A program made the translations under genes and the position numbers. The notes beneath the pieces were generated by a model, which was given only the letters and a program-made list of their open reading frames with translations, was not told the DNA's origin and did no database searches. This document shows positions 27,580 to 36,164 of a stretch of 64,000 nt of DNA, piece after piece (the stretch's first letter is position 1; the number at the start of each line of letters is the position of its first letter). Origin of the DNA: Pseudanabaena sp. UWO311 (lineage in GTDB: Bacteria; Cyanobacteriota; Cyanobacteriia; Pseudanabaenales; Pseudanabaenaceae); assembly GCF_006937785.1 (NCBI RefSeq), contig NZ_SJEE01000003.1, forward strand, positions 207,447 through 271,446, written 5' to 3'.

Positions 27580-28911
27580 TTAGGGTTTGACAATCAAAAT
27601 TCCATAAGCATCAGGATTGAGATATTTGCGAACAGCGGCTTGAATGTCCTCTTTAGTGATCGATTTCATGAGATCGGGATAGTTTAAGGCTGGCTCTAAC
27701 GAACCGACAATGCGATCGTAATAGCCATAGATACCTGCACGTTCTTTGGGTGACTCATTACCAAAGATAAAGCGATTGCTAACTTGGGTGCGAATTTTGG
27801 CTAGTTCCTCATCAGTGACGGGAGTTTCGTGCAATTTGATGATATGTTCACGAATTGCTTGCTCAACTATTTCCACATCTTCTACGTTCAACTTGGCAAA
27901 TACTTGGAATGTGCCTTGCCAACGCATCGCTGAATTGCTTACAGAAATGCGATCGACGATGCGACGATTTTCTCGCAAGTCTTGTACCATCCGCGAAGTA
28001 CGCCCACTGCCGAGAATATTCGCCAGAATACTTAAGGGATAAGTTTCTGATAAGTCCCGCAAACTGGCGACGCGCCAACTCATACTCAGCCTTGCTTGCT
28101 TGAGACTAGGATCGGTCACTTCCCGACGAACAATCGACTCAAAAGGCTTTTCTGCTGTAAAGGTGTGCGGTTTAGGCTTAGCTGCGATCGCAATTTCTTG
28201 ATTGCCTGCCTCAAAATAATTTGCAATCACACCGATCATCTCGCTCACGGGTAAATTACCCACAACGGCGATCGTCATATTTTGTGGCGCATACCATTGG
28301 CGATGAAACGATCGCATTTGCTCTGAGGTGACGTTTTCAATCACATCTACGGGACCCAAAACAGCACGACGATAGGGTAACTGCTCATACACTAATTCCG
28401 AAATATGACGATAAATACGGCGATCAGGATTATCTTCACTGCGGCGAATTTCTTCTAACACCACATGCCGTTCGCGCTGAAACTCTTCATCGGGAATACT
28501 TGACTTCAACACAATATCTAGTTGTAATGGCGCAAGCTTAGCAAAGTCCTTGGGCGCAACATTGATATAAAAATGAGTGTAGTCTTGACTAGTTGCCGCA
28601 TTAGTATTACCACCATGAGACTCGATCGCCTGTTCAAATTCTCCTAAACCAAGGCGCTCACTACCTTTAAACACCATATGTTCTAGGAAATGCGCCATAC
28701 CGTTGATGTCATCGCTTTCAACAGCAGAGCCAACATCAACCCAAATACTAAGGTTAACCGCATCAACAGGAACCTGTTCGGCAATAATCTTGATCCCATT
28801 GGGAAGAATATATTGAGTGGGCGCAGATAATTGCGCTTTAGTTGCTAGATCATTGAGATCATGATCAGGAGCAGCTACATCTAACCGACGCGGAATGACG
28901 ATCGCTGGCAT
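27580..28911 (-). CDS. M16 family zinc peptidase
   Basis: Pitrilysin/processing-peptidase-type protease of 443 residues. The inverted zinc motif H74-F-L-E77-H78 is present (MAHFLEHMVFKG) with the distal glutamate region LEEIRRSEDNPD. The C-terminal half matches the inactive-like M16 domain (RMVQDLRENRRIVDRISVS). The N-terminus has no clear signal peptide, so it is probably cytoplasmic or membrane-associated. It heads a minus-strand run that continues into the ATPase/DUF4276 pair. Cyanobacterial members are often in pairs; only one is here. Confidence 0.92.
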   Translation of the reverse strand: MPAIVIPRRLDVAAPDHDLNDLATKAQLSAPTQYILPNGIKIIAEQVPVDAVNLSIWVDVGSAVESDDINGMAHFLEHMVFKGSERLGLGEFEQAIESHGGNTNAATSQDYTHFYINVAPKDFAKLAPLQLDIVLKSSIPDEEFQRERHVVLEEIRRSEDNPDRRIYRHISELVYEQLPYRRAVLGPVDVIENVTSEQMRSFHRQWYAPQNMTIAVVGNLPVSEMIGVIANYFEAGNQEIAIAAKPKPHTFTAEKPFESIVRREVTDPSLKQARLSMSWRVASLRDLSETYPLSILANILGSGRTSRMVQDLRENRRIVDRISVSNSAMRWQGTFQVFAKLNVEDVEIVEQAIREHIIKLHETPVTDEELAKIRTQVSNRFIFGNESPKERAGIYGYYDRIVGSLEPALNYPDLMKSITKEDIQAAVRKYLNPDAYGILIVKP

Positions 28912-28997
28912 GGCAAGTTTAAGGATTTTACTAAATTTTAAATAAAAAGCGCTTTTATATTCAATCCGAGGTGATGCAATGCACCACCTCGCAAAAC

Positions 28998-30026
28998 TTA
29001 CAATCTTTCTAGTGTCTGCAATTTGTAATAAGCTTCTCGCAGTTGCAAGCTAGAAGTATCTTCTAGCATAGCAGCAAAATCATAGGATTCTTGGTAAGCA
29101 GCGCGTGATTTTGGCAGATTTCCAAAAGATAAGTACAAATCACCCAAATATCGCTGCACGATCGCGGCTGTTTCGCGATCGCCCATGACCAAAGCCAAGC
29201 TAGAACGATTTTGCAACAATTCCTCAATGCGATAAAAGTTAGGGACTTCGAGATAAGCAGCAATCAAGCGATCACTAGCTACTGCCATCAATGGATAATT
29301 GCGATATTGACGAGCAATTGTCAGAGCCATGCCGTAGTCTTTGATCGCGGCTTTGTAGTTATCCAATGCCATCAAGCTGTCACCGCTATTGACATAGACA
29401 TATCCTTCACCGAGCGCTTCACGGATGGGATATTGTTTGATCGATGCGTAATAAAGCTTGATCGCCGCCATATGATCGCCATATCGCCCTGCAATTAGCC
29501 CTTTGTTATTCAACGCGATCGCGGTATTCAGTCCTTGATCATTTTGAATAGCTAGATCAAGGGATTCTGTGTTGAGTTTTGCGGCGGACTCTAGTTTGTT
29601 TTGGGCGATCTCAAAACTGACTAAGTTATTTGAGCTTTCTAACTTAGCGCCATTATCCTTCAGAGTATTGGCGTAACGTATTCTCTGCCGAGTTGTGTCT
29701 TGAGCCGCATTAGCTGACCCCATCATTTCATAGGCATCGCTCACCCGAGCCAAAGTGTAGGAAATTGCAGATTGATCATTGACGCGGCGGTAATAACCGA
29801 TTGCATAGAGCCAAGTCTTGATTGCTTCGCGATGTTTACCATCTTTGAGTTGACCGTAGCCAAGATCGAGTAAGCGATCGGCTTCATCTCTAACTGAACG
29901 ATTTGCGGGGTTGACAGTTGCCTGTTGCGCCTGTATCGGCATCGGCACAACGATCACTCCTACAAAAGCAGCTAAGATTGTTGCTCCTAGACTTGCAACG
30001 GACATTTTCTGACGCTTTCTATACAT
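28998..30026 (-). CDS. Secreted tetratricopeptide-repeat protein
   Basis: Exported scaffold-type protein of 342 residues. A signal peptide is visible (about 1-33, VGVIVVPMPIQAQQ). The rest is a run of TPR-like helical pairs from about 45 (YGQLKDGKHREAIKTWLYAI, AIALNNKGLIAGRYGDHMAA, AIKDYGMALTIARQYRNYPL, AAIVQRYLGDLYLSFGNLPK). It lacks a catalytic CHAT or kinase domain, so it is likely a protein-binding factor in the periplasm. The start is uncertain between the first ATG and Met8. It is divergent from the Uma2 gene and ends a region of hairpins. Confidence 0.75.
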   Translation of the reverse strand: MYRKRQKMSVASLGATILAAFVGVIVVPMPIQAQQATVNPANRSVRDEADRLLDLGYGQLKDGKHREAIKTWLYAIGYYRRVNDQSAISYTLARVSDAYEMMGSANAAQDTTRQRIRYANTLKDNGAKLESSNNLVSFEIAQNKLESAAKLNTESLDLAIQNDQGLNTAIALNNKGLIAGRYGDHMAAIKLYYASIKQYPIREALGEGYVYVNSGDSLMALDNYKAAIKDYGMALTIARQYRNYPLMAVASDRLIAAYLEVPNFYRIEELLQNRSSLALVMGDRETAAIVQRYLGDLYLSFGNLPKSRAAYQESYDFAAMLEDTSSLQLREAYYKLQTLERL

Positions 30027-30122
30027 ATCCCTACATCCTCACCAAAAAGGTGCACACATTGTAGCGACATAAAAGCAATTTTCTCTAGAAGTTTTCTGAC
30101 TTTTTCTGACATTTTTACAATT

Positions 30123-30174
30123 AAAGCTGCAAAGTGCGGTGCGAATCACTACTGCACTTTGCGGCTTTTTTGAA
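30123..30174 (+). terminator. Terminator-like hairpin with T6 between divergent genes
   Basis: AAAGCTGCAAAGTGC (30123-30137) pairs with GCACTTTGCGGCTTT, one G-T pair, then a T run. Both flanking genes are transcribed away from it, so it may end an unannotated short transcript or be a leader attenuator of the Uma2 gene. Confidence 0.5.
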
Positions 30175-30232
30175 CTAGAGAGGCTTTGATAGGGGTTTGA
30201 TATAATTTAGACTACGCATTTTGAGGAAATCT

Positions 30233-30865
30233 ATGATTACACTCACTCAACCAAAATCTGGCTCAGAACTAGAACAAAAGCTAGATCTAAGTTTTGATAA
30301 ATTTTTGGAGCAATGTCCTGAAGATGGTCGCTATGAACTTGTGGATGGCAAAATGGTAAAAATTTTAGCAACAAGAATTCATTACGATGTCGCTTGGCTA
30401 ATTTTAAAAAGCTTTGATCGAGAGGTTGAGCGATTGAGTTTAAACTATGTAGTCAATGATGTTGCTGCGGTTTTAACCACAAATAAAAACGGCAAAGAAC
30501 AGGGCCGACATCCAGATGTAAGTGTAATTAATCGGGATGTTTGGCGGAGCGATCGCCAGAATCATCGAGGTATTCGCGAACCAATTCAGATTGCTGTTGA
30601 GGTGGTGTCCACTAATTGGGAAGATGATTACATTGATAAACTCGCAGAATACGAACGTTTAGGGATTCCTGAGTATTGGATTGTTGATTATTTAGCGATT
30701 GGTTCTCGCGACTATCTAGGCGATCCTAAGCTCCCATCTGTTTTCATATTTACCTTAGATACAGAAGGTAAGTACCAACTAACAAGGTTTCAAAATAGCG
30801 ATCGCCTAGTTTCGCCAACCTTTCCAGAATTAAATCTCACTGTTGCGCAAATTATGGCTGCTTAG
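30233..30865 (+). CDS. Uma2 family (DUF820) putative endonuclease
   Basis: Restriction-endonuclease-like fold protein abundant in cyanobacteria. Visible are the N-terminal ELVDGKMVK strand, GRHPDVSVINRD, and the nuclease core IQIAVEVVSTNWEDDYIDKLAEYERLGIPEYWIVD, with the E-x-V...K pattern of PD-(D/E)XK enzymes. Biological role is not established. The frame opens at a TTG (30221) but the ATG at 30233 follows a purine-rich TTGAGGAAAT. The stop overlaps the stop of the convergent methylase gene by four bases, so there is no intergenic terminator. Confidence 0.88.
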   Translation: MITLTQPKSGSELEQKLDLSFDKFLEQCPEDGRYELVDGKMVKILATRIHYDVAWLILKSFDREVERLSLNYVVNDVAAVLTTNKNGKEQGRHPDVSVINRDVWRSDRQNHRGIREPIQIAVEVVSTNWEDDYIDKLAEYERLGIPEYWIVDYLAIGSRDYLGDPKLPSVFIFTLDTEGKYQLTRFQNSDRLVSPTFPELNLTVAQIMAA

Positions 30866-32061
30866 ATAACGCTCAAAACTAAGCCCTTAAGATACGCGCC
30901 TTCTGGATGAAAAATACTCGTAGGATGATCCGCAGGATGCGTTAGATGATGTAAAACTTGAATCGTCCGCCCTGACTCGATCGCAGCAGCCGTCACTGCT
31001 CCTGTAAAATTCTCCACATTCACTACCTGAGAACAGGAGAAAGTGAACAACAACCCGCCACTTTTTAATTTAGACATAGCCTGCAAATTCAAACGCCGAT
31101 AAGCTTGCATTGCTGAATGTCGTGCTGATAAGCTTTTGGCAAAAGCAGGTGGATCAAGCACGATCGCATCGTAATCGCGATCGCATTGCTTCAGAAAATC
31201 AAAGACATCGCCTGTAAAGGAAGTATGAGTGGCTTGACGCTCCGCATCAAAATTTGCAGCAATATTCCGATCTGTCCATTCCATCGCCTTGACTGAGCTA
31301 TCAATAGAATGTACTTCTCGCGCTCCTGCTGCCACTGCATAAACAGAGAATCCGCCCGAATAGCAGAAGGTATTTAAAACTTTTTTGCCTGTGGCATATT
31401 TACCAAACAAGCGGCGATTTTCGCGTTGATCTAGGAAAAAACCTGTCTTTTGCCCCCTTTCCCAATCAACAATAAAGCGTTGTCCATATTCTAAAACTTC
31501 AGCACTATCAGTAGATTTTTCACCAATTAATAGCCCATCCTGAGACTGAGTTTGTGATTTGCGCGAAAGAGTGGCCGAGCTTTTATCGTAAACAGCTTGC
31601 AATCGATCGCCGTAAATTTCTTTCAATATCTCCGCAATATCCTGACGATAGCGATAGGTTCCCAATGAATGACATTGCAAAACCGCTGTACCACCATACA
31701 CATCAATAATTAATCCTGCTAAACCATCCCCTTCAGAGTTAATCAAGCGATAGCAATTTGTCTTTGGATTATCGATTAATCCTAGTTGTTTTCTTAAAGT
31801 AAATGCTTGATGTAGGCGATCGCGAAGCAACAACTGCATCGACTCTACAGCCTGAAATGACAGCACCTTAATCGCAATACTGCCCATACCCCACAAGCCG
31901 ATCGCTAAAAACTTGCCATCTTCGCTATAGGCTTCTACCAAGTCACCATCACTGACTTCACCATGCATTTTAGCGATCGCGCCCGAAAAAATCCAAGGGT
32001 GAAAACGCTGAACCGCATCGACTTTTTTACGATGAATAATCGCACGGGGCAACGATGACAT
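30862..32061 (-). CDS. Class I SAM-dependent rRNA methyltransferase (RlmI-like)
   Basis: Predicted 23S rRNA cytosine-5 methyltransferase. An N-terminal PUA domain (about 1-75, FHPWIFSGAIAKMHGEVSDG) is followed by a Rossmann methylase with GKKVLNTFCYSGGFSVYAVA (SAM loop) and IVLDPPAFAKS (catalytic region). About 399 residues from the ATG at 32061, which fits the family N-terminus (MSSLPRAIIHRKKVDAV); an ATG at 32097 would add 12 residues. Convergent with the Uma2 gene with overlapping stops. Member of the RlmI/YccW group by domain order; precise base not proven. Confidence 0.88.
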   Translation of the reverse strand: MSSLPRAIIHRKKVDAVQRFHPWIFSGAIAKMHGEVSDGDLVEAYSEDGKFLAIGLWGMGSIAIKVLSFQAVESMQLLLRDRLHQAFTLRKQLGLIDNPKTNCYRLINSEGDGLAGLIIDVYGGTAVLQCHSLGTYRYRQDIAEILKEIYGDRLQAVYDKSSATLSRKSQTQSQDGLLIGEKSTDSAEVLEYGQRFIVDWERGQKTGFFLDQRENRRLFGKYATGKKVLNTFCYSGGFSVYAVAAGAREVHSIDSSVKAMEWTDRNIAANFDAERQATHTSFTGDVFDFLKQCDRDYDAIVLDPPAFAKSLSARHSAMQAYRRLNLQAMSKLKSGGLLFTFSCSQVVNVENFTGAVTAAAIESGRTIQVLHHLTHPADHPTSIFHPEGAYLKGLVLSVI

Positions 32062-32201
32062 AAGTAATAACTTTTGAGGGGATAGGCTGCTAAACATAAC
32101 ATAGAAAGGAGTATGGTGGGCAATGTCACTCTCCTCTCAGCGTGTCAAGAACAATGTTTCAGCATCAAAAACAGCAACATTTTGTAGCATTTCTCATTAT
32201 G

Positions 32202-32256
32202 AAACCAATTTTGTGATTTTCAGAGACTGCGGCTCTGAAAATCACAAAATTGGTTT
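32202..32256. repeat. 24-bp perfect hairpin between divergent rlmI-like and fur genes
   Basis: AAACCAATTTTGTGATTTTCAGAG (32202-32225) pairs exactly with 32233-32256. A third partial copy of the arm (AAAACCAATTTTTT) follows at about 32287, and the whole is framed by TCTCATT and AATGAGA. Neither flanking gene needs a terminator here. Confidence 0.6.
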
Positions 32257-32369
32257 TAGGAAAGCGATTTGCTGGCTGACTTTCCAAAAACCAATTTTTT
32301 AAATGAGAATTACTGCCTTGCTAATGACATTTATGTTATTCTCAAGAAGCTACCGTTATTGATAATGCT

Positions 32370-32831
32370 ATGACTTCTGCGGAGCCTACCTATTCACCTG
32401 AGGCACTCAAAGCTGAACTCAACTCAAAGGGTTGTCGCATGACACCGCAGCGCGAGGTGATTTTAAGTACATTTCAAACCCTACCCGAAGGTGAGCATCT
32501 CAGTGCTGAGGATCTTTACGAACGGTTAAAAGTGCTAGGTGAAAATATTAGTCTTTCGACAATTTATCGTACTGTGAAGATGATGGCAAGAATGGGGATA
32601 TTACGTGAATTAGAACTCACCGAAGATCATAAACATTATGAAATTAATCAGCCCAAGCCTCACCATCATCACCATCTAGTCTGCGTCAAAACTAACCGTG
32701 TTATTGAATTCAAAAATGACCAGATCCTTACGATTAGTAAAAAAGTAGCTGATAAGTATGGCTTCTCAGTACTAGATTGCCAACTCACCATCATTGGGGT
32801 AAGCCCTGAAGGACAACGATCCATCTTTTAA
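32370..32831 (+). CDS. Fur family transcriptional regulator (FurA-like, without CxxC motifs)
   Basis: Iron-responsive repressor family, 153 residues. The winged-helix region (LNSKGCRMTPQREVILSTFQ ... SLSTIYRTVKMMARMGILREL) and HYEINQ, then the HHHHH metal run (about 97-101), are very close to Anabaena FurA. However, the two CxxC motifs of that protein are gone: the first is VCVKTN (one Cys left) and the second is SPEGQ near the C-terminus. It therefore lacks the cysteines tied to redox and haem control in FurA. Either a divergent FurA or a paralogue. Short inverted TGAGAAT/ATTCTCA elements lie in the promoter region and may be operators. Confidence 0.88.
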   Translation: MTSAEPTYSPEALKAELNSKGCRMTPQREVILSTFQTLPEGEHLSAEDLYERLKVLGENISLSTIYRTVKMMARMGILRELELTEDHKHYEINQPKPHHHHHLVCVKTNRVIEFKNDQILTISKKVADKYGFSVLDCQLTIIGVSPEGQRSIF

Positions 32832-32978
32832 GCAATAAGGCAATGACAAGCGATTCTTTTAGCTATTTCCGTATTTGTTATGGCGCAATCCAAACCCAAT
32901 ATAGAAATTGGCGACGCAAGATGCCGCCAATTTCTATATTGCGTGTTATGTCCTAATACATTGGGCTACAGCACAAAG

Positions 32979-33029
32979 AACCAATTAAATAAAAAAGAGC
33001 GCATTGCGCTCTTTTTTATTTAATTGGTT
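32979..33029. terminator. 24-bp perfect bidirectional terminator between fur and SRPBCC genes
   Basis: Arms 32979-33002 and 33006-33029 pair without mismatch around ATT (GAGCGC-ATT-GCGCTC). The stop of the minus-strand gene (33020-33022) is in the right arm. Confidence 0.8.
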
Positions 33030-33466
33030 TTTGCAAAATCTTCTTGGGCATAAATTCTGAATCTATCTAAATCAGCCTGCAAAGTGGACTCAACAACTTG
33101 CCCCAAAAATAAATTATCCATAATTTGCCCAATTGCAGGAATCGCATAAGAAATGCTTAACTTCACGATTGTCATATTGTTTGGACGACCATAAAACCTC
33201 ACAGCCCCACGATTTGGCAGACCACCAATCGATTCCCACTGAATAATTTGATTGGGAATTTGTTTGAGAATTCGTGACTTCCAAGTAAAAGTTAAACCGT
33301 TTGTGCCTAGTTTCCATGCTGATATTTCAGGATCGGCTGTGACTACCACGGAGTCAATCCACTTCATCCAACGGGGCATAGCCTGTAAATCTGACCATAA
33401 CGACCATGCATATTCTACGGGAATAGCTACTTCAGTCTGGACAGTATGTTCGAGCCAATCACTCAT
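33020..33466 (-). CDS. SRPBCC family (cyclase/dehydrase, START-like) protein
   Basis: Small lipid- or ligand-binding protein of 148 residues of the helix-grip fold. It opens with EHTVQTEVAIPVEYAWSLWSDLQAMPRWMKWIDSV, the classical polyketide-cyclase/dehydrase N-terminus (P-x-x-x-x-W...M/L), then ITWKS-type strands and a long C-terminal helix. Ligand unknown; cyanobacterial relatives are often near pigment or lipid genes. It is divergent from mreB with a 309-base spacer full of repeats, and convergent with the fur gene. Confidence 0.82.
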   Translation of the reverse strand: MSDWLEHTVQTEVAIPVEYAWSLWSDLQAMPRWMKWIDSVVVTADPEISAWKLGTNGLTFTWKSRILKQIPNQIIQWESIGGLPNRGAVRFYGRPNNMTIVKLSISYAIPAIGQIMDNLFLGQVVESTLQADLDRFRIYAQEDFAKTN

Positions 33467-33502
33467 CGGATAATCGTTAGTTTGTTACAAAGTTTTACTT
33501 AT

Positions 33503-33593
33503 TAAGTACCTCGGCAAAATTAAAAAAATAGCCAAAATCTACGCGGACGGTAAAGATTCTTGAGCTTTATATTTAATCGTGCGTATCTACTTA
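33503..33593. repeat. Repeat family C, degenerate copy
   Basis: TAAGTACCTCGGCAAAATTAAA at the left and a weak ATTTAATCGTGCGTATCTACTTA at the right match the ends of copies at 15264 and 58001; the centre still reads GCCAAAATCTACGC but its hairpin is broken. Confidence 0.65.
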
Positions 33594-33612
33594 CCCATCA
33601 TAATAACAAAGC

Positions 33613-33677
33613 TGTCTTTATAAATAAAAGTGAAAAGCATTGCTTTGCAATGCTTTTCACTTTTATTTATAAAGACA
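33613..33677. repeat. 31-bp perfect palindrome upstream of mreB
   Basis: Arms 33613-33643 and 33647-33677 pair over 31 bases without mismatch around TTT. It is the longest perfect hairpin seen in the window and lies between two divergent genes. Confidence 0.8.
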
Positions 33678-33775
33678 AGACTTTCGGAATAGTTAAGAAG
33701 ACTAGACTAAGTGACAACAATCGTAATAAAATATTAAGGTGATGTAGCTAGTTTGACCACTGGAAGAGTTTTACT

Positions 33776-34801
33776 GTGGGTTTATTCCGCCATTTTACTA
33801 AAGACATCGGCATTGACCTCGGTACTGCCAACACGCTTATTTATGTGTCTGGTGAAGGTATTGTTCTGCAAGAGCCATCAGTTGTCGCAATCGATCAACG
33901 AGATAAGACTGCCTATGCAGTCGGAAATGAAGCTAACAAAATGATCGGACGCACTCCTGGTGACATCATCGCAGTGCGTCCCCTTAAAGATGGAGTAATT
34001 GCTGACTTTGACTCGGCTGAGTTGATGCTGCGTTCGTTTATTCAGAAAGTTAAAAAAGGGGTTTTTAATCCACGTATTGCCATCGGCATTCCTAGTGGCG
34101 TAACAGGCGTAGAATGGCGAGCCGTCATGGATGCAGCTCGTCGTGCTGGGGCAAGTGAAGTTTACCCAATTGACGAGCCGATTGCCGCAGCGATCGGCGC
34201 AGGATTGCCTGTGACTGAAGCCACAGGTAATATGATCATCGACATCGGTGGTGGTACTACCGAAGTTGCGGTGATGAGTTTACAAGGAATTGTCTTGAGT
34301 GAGTCGGTGCGCGTTGCAGGCGACGAGCTCAGCGAAGCGATTATGAAATACATGAAGACTGTACATAACCTCGTTGTTGGGGAACGGACTTCAGAAGAAA
34401 TCAAAATCAAAATTGGTTCAGCTTATCCAATTAAAGAAGAGACTTCGATGGAGGTAAGAGGATTGCACTTATTATCGGGATTGCCTCGTACAGTGACAGT
34501 TAAATCTTCAGAAATTCGAGAAAGTATGAGTGAGCCACTCTCAGTAATTATTGAAGCAGTGAAGCGTACACTCGAACGAACACCTCCCGAACTAGCTGCC
34601 GATATTATTGATCGAGGCATCATGTTAGCTGGTGGCGGAGCAATGCTAAATGGTATTGACACCTTGATTAGCCATGAGACAGGAATTATTACTCATATAG
34701 CTCCAGCCCCATTGGACTGTGTAGTTATCGGTGCTGGTCGCGTCTTAGAAGATTACAAGAATCTTGGTCGAGTTCTAACCAGCCGTTTGAAAAGTTTATA
34801 G
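33776..34801 (+). CDS. mreB: Rod shape-determining protein MreB
   Basis: Actin-like filament protein that guides lateral wall synthesis at the inner membrane; 341 residues. The actin-fold motifs are present: phosphate-1 DIGIDLGTANTLIYV at the N-terminus, phosphate-2 NMIIDIGGGTTEVAVM, and adenosine GIMLAGGGAMLNGID. Translation starts at GTG (33776). It heads mreB-mreC-mreD with gaps of 11 and 17 bases, a single operon for cell shape. Rod or filament shape is therefore expected for the host. Confidence 0.98.
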   Translation: MGLFRHFTKDIGIDLGTANTLIYVSGEGIVLQEPSVVAIDQRDKTAYAVGNEANKMIGRTPGDIIAVRPLKDGVIADFDSAELMLRSFIQKVKKGVFNPRIAIGIPSGVTGVEWRAVMDAARRAGASEVYPIDEPIAAAIGAGLPVTEATGNMIIDIGGGTTEVAVMSLQGIVLSESVRVAGDELSEAIMKYMKTVHNLVVGERTSEEIKIKIGSAYPIKEETSMEVRGLHLLSGLPRTVTVKSSEIRESMSEPLSVIIEAVKRTLERTPPELAADIIDRGIMLAGGGAMLNGIDTLISHETGIITHIAPAPLDCVVIGAGRVLEDYKNLGRVLTSRLKSL

Positions 34802-34812
34802 GTAAATTTTTC

Positions 34813-35559
34813 ATGGATTCAATCCGTAGTTGGTGGGAGCGATATCGCTTTCAGAGTGTTGTTGTTGCTGCTGGAATTAGTTTGGCTTGGTTAATCCGTC
34901 AAACTCAAGGTGTAGCAATTATGGAGACTTATCAGTTTCTCAGCCGCCCTTTCCAATCAAATGTATCTAAGCAAGAGATATTGCAAGATGCTCAAGTACG
35001 TGAACTCCGTTATCGCCTAACTGAGCTAGAGTCACAAAACCAACGGATGAAAGAGCTTTTAAAGGTGAAAGTATCTTCTAATGGTTCTGGTATTTGGGCA
35101 GCTGTAATTGGTCGTGGTGCCGACTCCTGGTGGAATCAAATTTTAATTGCTAAGGGTAGTAATGATGGGATTAAGTCTGGGGCGTATGTAATAGCTCCAG
35201 GGGGATTAGTGGGTCGCGTTACTCATGTATCCCCAAATAGTAGTCAAATTTTGCTAATTAGCGATCCTAACAGTCAAGTCGGTGTTGTAATTAGTCGCAG
35301 CCGCATTAGTGGAATGCTCAAAGGGCAAAGCCAAAATATTGCTACCTTAGAGTTTTTTGAACGTGACCCAGATGTAAAAGTGGGCGATATTGTGAGTACT
35401 TCACAATTTAGTACTTTATTTCCCGAAAATCTCCCTGTTGGTAGGATTAAATCTATAAATCTTGATAAGCAACCTGCACCTGAAGCTGTTGTTGAGTTCT
35501 CTACTCCTCTAGGATTACTCGATTATGTTGAGGTATATGCTTTTCAAGAGAGGCGATAA
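34813..35559 (+). CDS. mreC: Rod shape-determining protein MreC
   Basis: Bitopic envelope protein that links MreB to the periplasmic wall enzymes; 248 residues. One N-terminal membrane segment (about 14-30), a coiled coil about 55-85 (ELRYRLTELESQNQRMKELL), then the conserved beta domain (WNQILIAKGSNDGIKSGAYV, SQILLISDPNSQVGVVISRS, ATLEFFERDPDVKVGDIVST). It follows mreB by 11 bases. Confidence 0.93.
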   Translation: MDSIRSWWERYRFQSVVVAAGISLAWLIRQTQGVAIMETYQFLSRPFQSNVSKQEILQDAQVRELRYRLTELESQNQRMKELLKVKVSSNGSGIWAAVIGRGADSWWNQILIAKGSNDGIKSGAYVIAPGGLVGRVTHVSPNSSQILLISDPNSQVGVVISRSRISGMLKGQSQNIATLEFFERDPDVKVGDIVSTSQFSTLFPENLPVGRIKSINLDKQPAPEAVVEFSTPLGLLDYVEVYAFQERR

Positions 35560-35576
35560 CCTAATCAAAAAGAAGA

Positions 35577-36122
35577 ATGCTCGATCGCAAAGTTCCTCTA
35601 TCAAAAAAGTTCTTAAACTGGGTGGTAACCATTGGTTCCCTGCTAGTTTGCATTTTATCGATGTATACCAGATTCCCTGGAATGACCTTGATGGGAATTG
35701 CTCCTAACTGGCTACTAATCTGGCTAGTGGCTTGGAGCGTCAATCGTCCTGTACTTTTGTCTGTGATGGTGGGTATTGCGCTGGGATTTATACAAGATAG
35801 TATGACTTTTGCTGGTATGAGTATTGCGCCAACTCATGCTCTTGGTCTTGCGATCGCAGGTGGACTTACCTCACTTTTGCAAAAACAGAGATATGTCCAA
35901 GAGGATTTTATTTCGATCGCTTTAATTGTGTTTGGAATGGCAGTAATTGTTGAGACTATGCACGCAGTGCAACTGACCGTGATGGGCTCTGGTATGGATA
36001 ATGTTTGGATTCTCCAACAACGAATTGCTCTTAGCTCCGCAATTTTGAGTAGCTTGTGGTCTCCTGTAATTTACTTTCCTCTCAGCCGTTGGTGGCGATC
36101 TCTAGAGAGAAAAGAGGATTAA
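35577..36122 (+). CDS. mreD: Rod shape-determining protein MreD
   Basis: Integral membrane partner of MreC, 181 residues with about five hydrophobic segments. It has the family-typical beginning (MYTRFPGMTLMGIAPNWLLI) and GFIQDSMTFAGMSIAPTHALG, in which the D-x-M/L-x-x-x-x-x-G pattern recalls MreD. Low sequence conservation is normal for this family, and its position third in mreBCD supports the call. A 14-bp hairpin follows directly, before the phosphate-transporter gene. Confidence 0.85.
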   Translation: MLDRKVPLSKKFLNWVVTIGSLLVCILSMYTRFPGMTLMGIAPNWLLIWLVAWSVNRPVLLSVMVGIALGFIQDSMTFAGMSIAPTHALGLAIAGGLTSLLQKQRYVQEDFISIALIVFGMAVIVETMHAVQLTVMGSGMDNVWILQQRIALSSAILSSLWSPVIYFPLSRWWRSLERKED

Positions 36123-36153
36123 TTTAAAATCTGAGCAAAGCTTAGATTTTAAA
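36123..36153. terminator. Hairpin after mreD
   Basis: TTTAAAATCTGAGC-AAA-GCTTAGATTTTAAA, 14 bp with one G-T pair, overlapping the mreD stop region by position. Confidence 0.6.
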
Positions 36154-36164
36154 ACCATAAAAAA

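Larger units (their letters stand above)
33467..33775. other. Gene-free 309-base divergent spacer upstream of mreB
   Basis: Contains a degenerate copy of repeat family C (33503-33593) and a 31-bp perfect hairpin (33613-33677). No coding frame is convincing. The mreB promoter must lie between 33678 and 33775; TAAAAT-like hexamers occur near 33725 but I cannot fix one. Confidence 0.5.
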
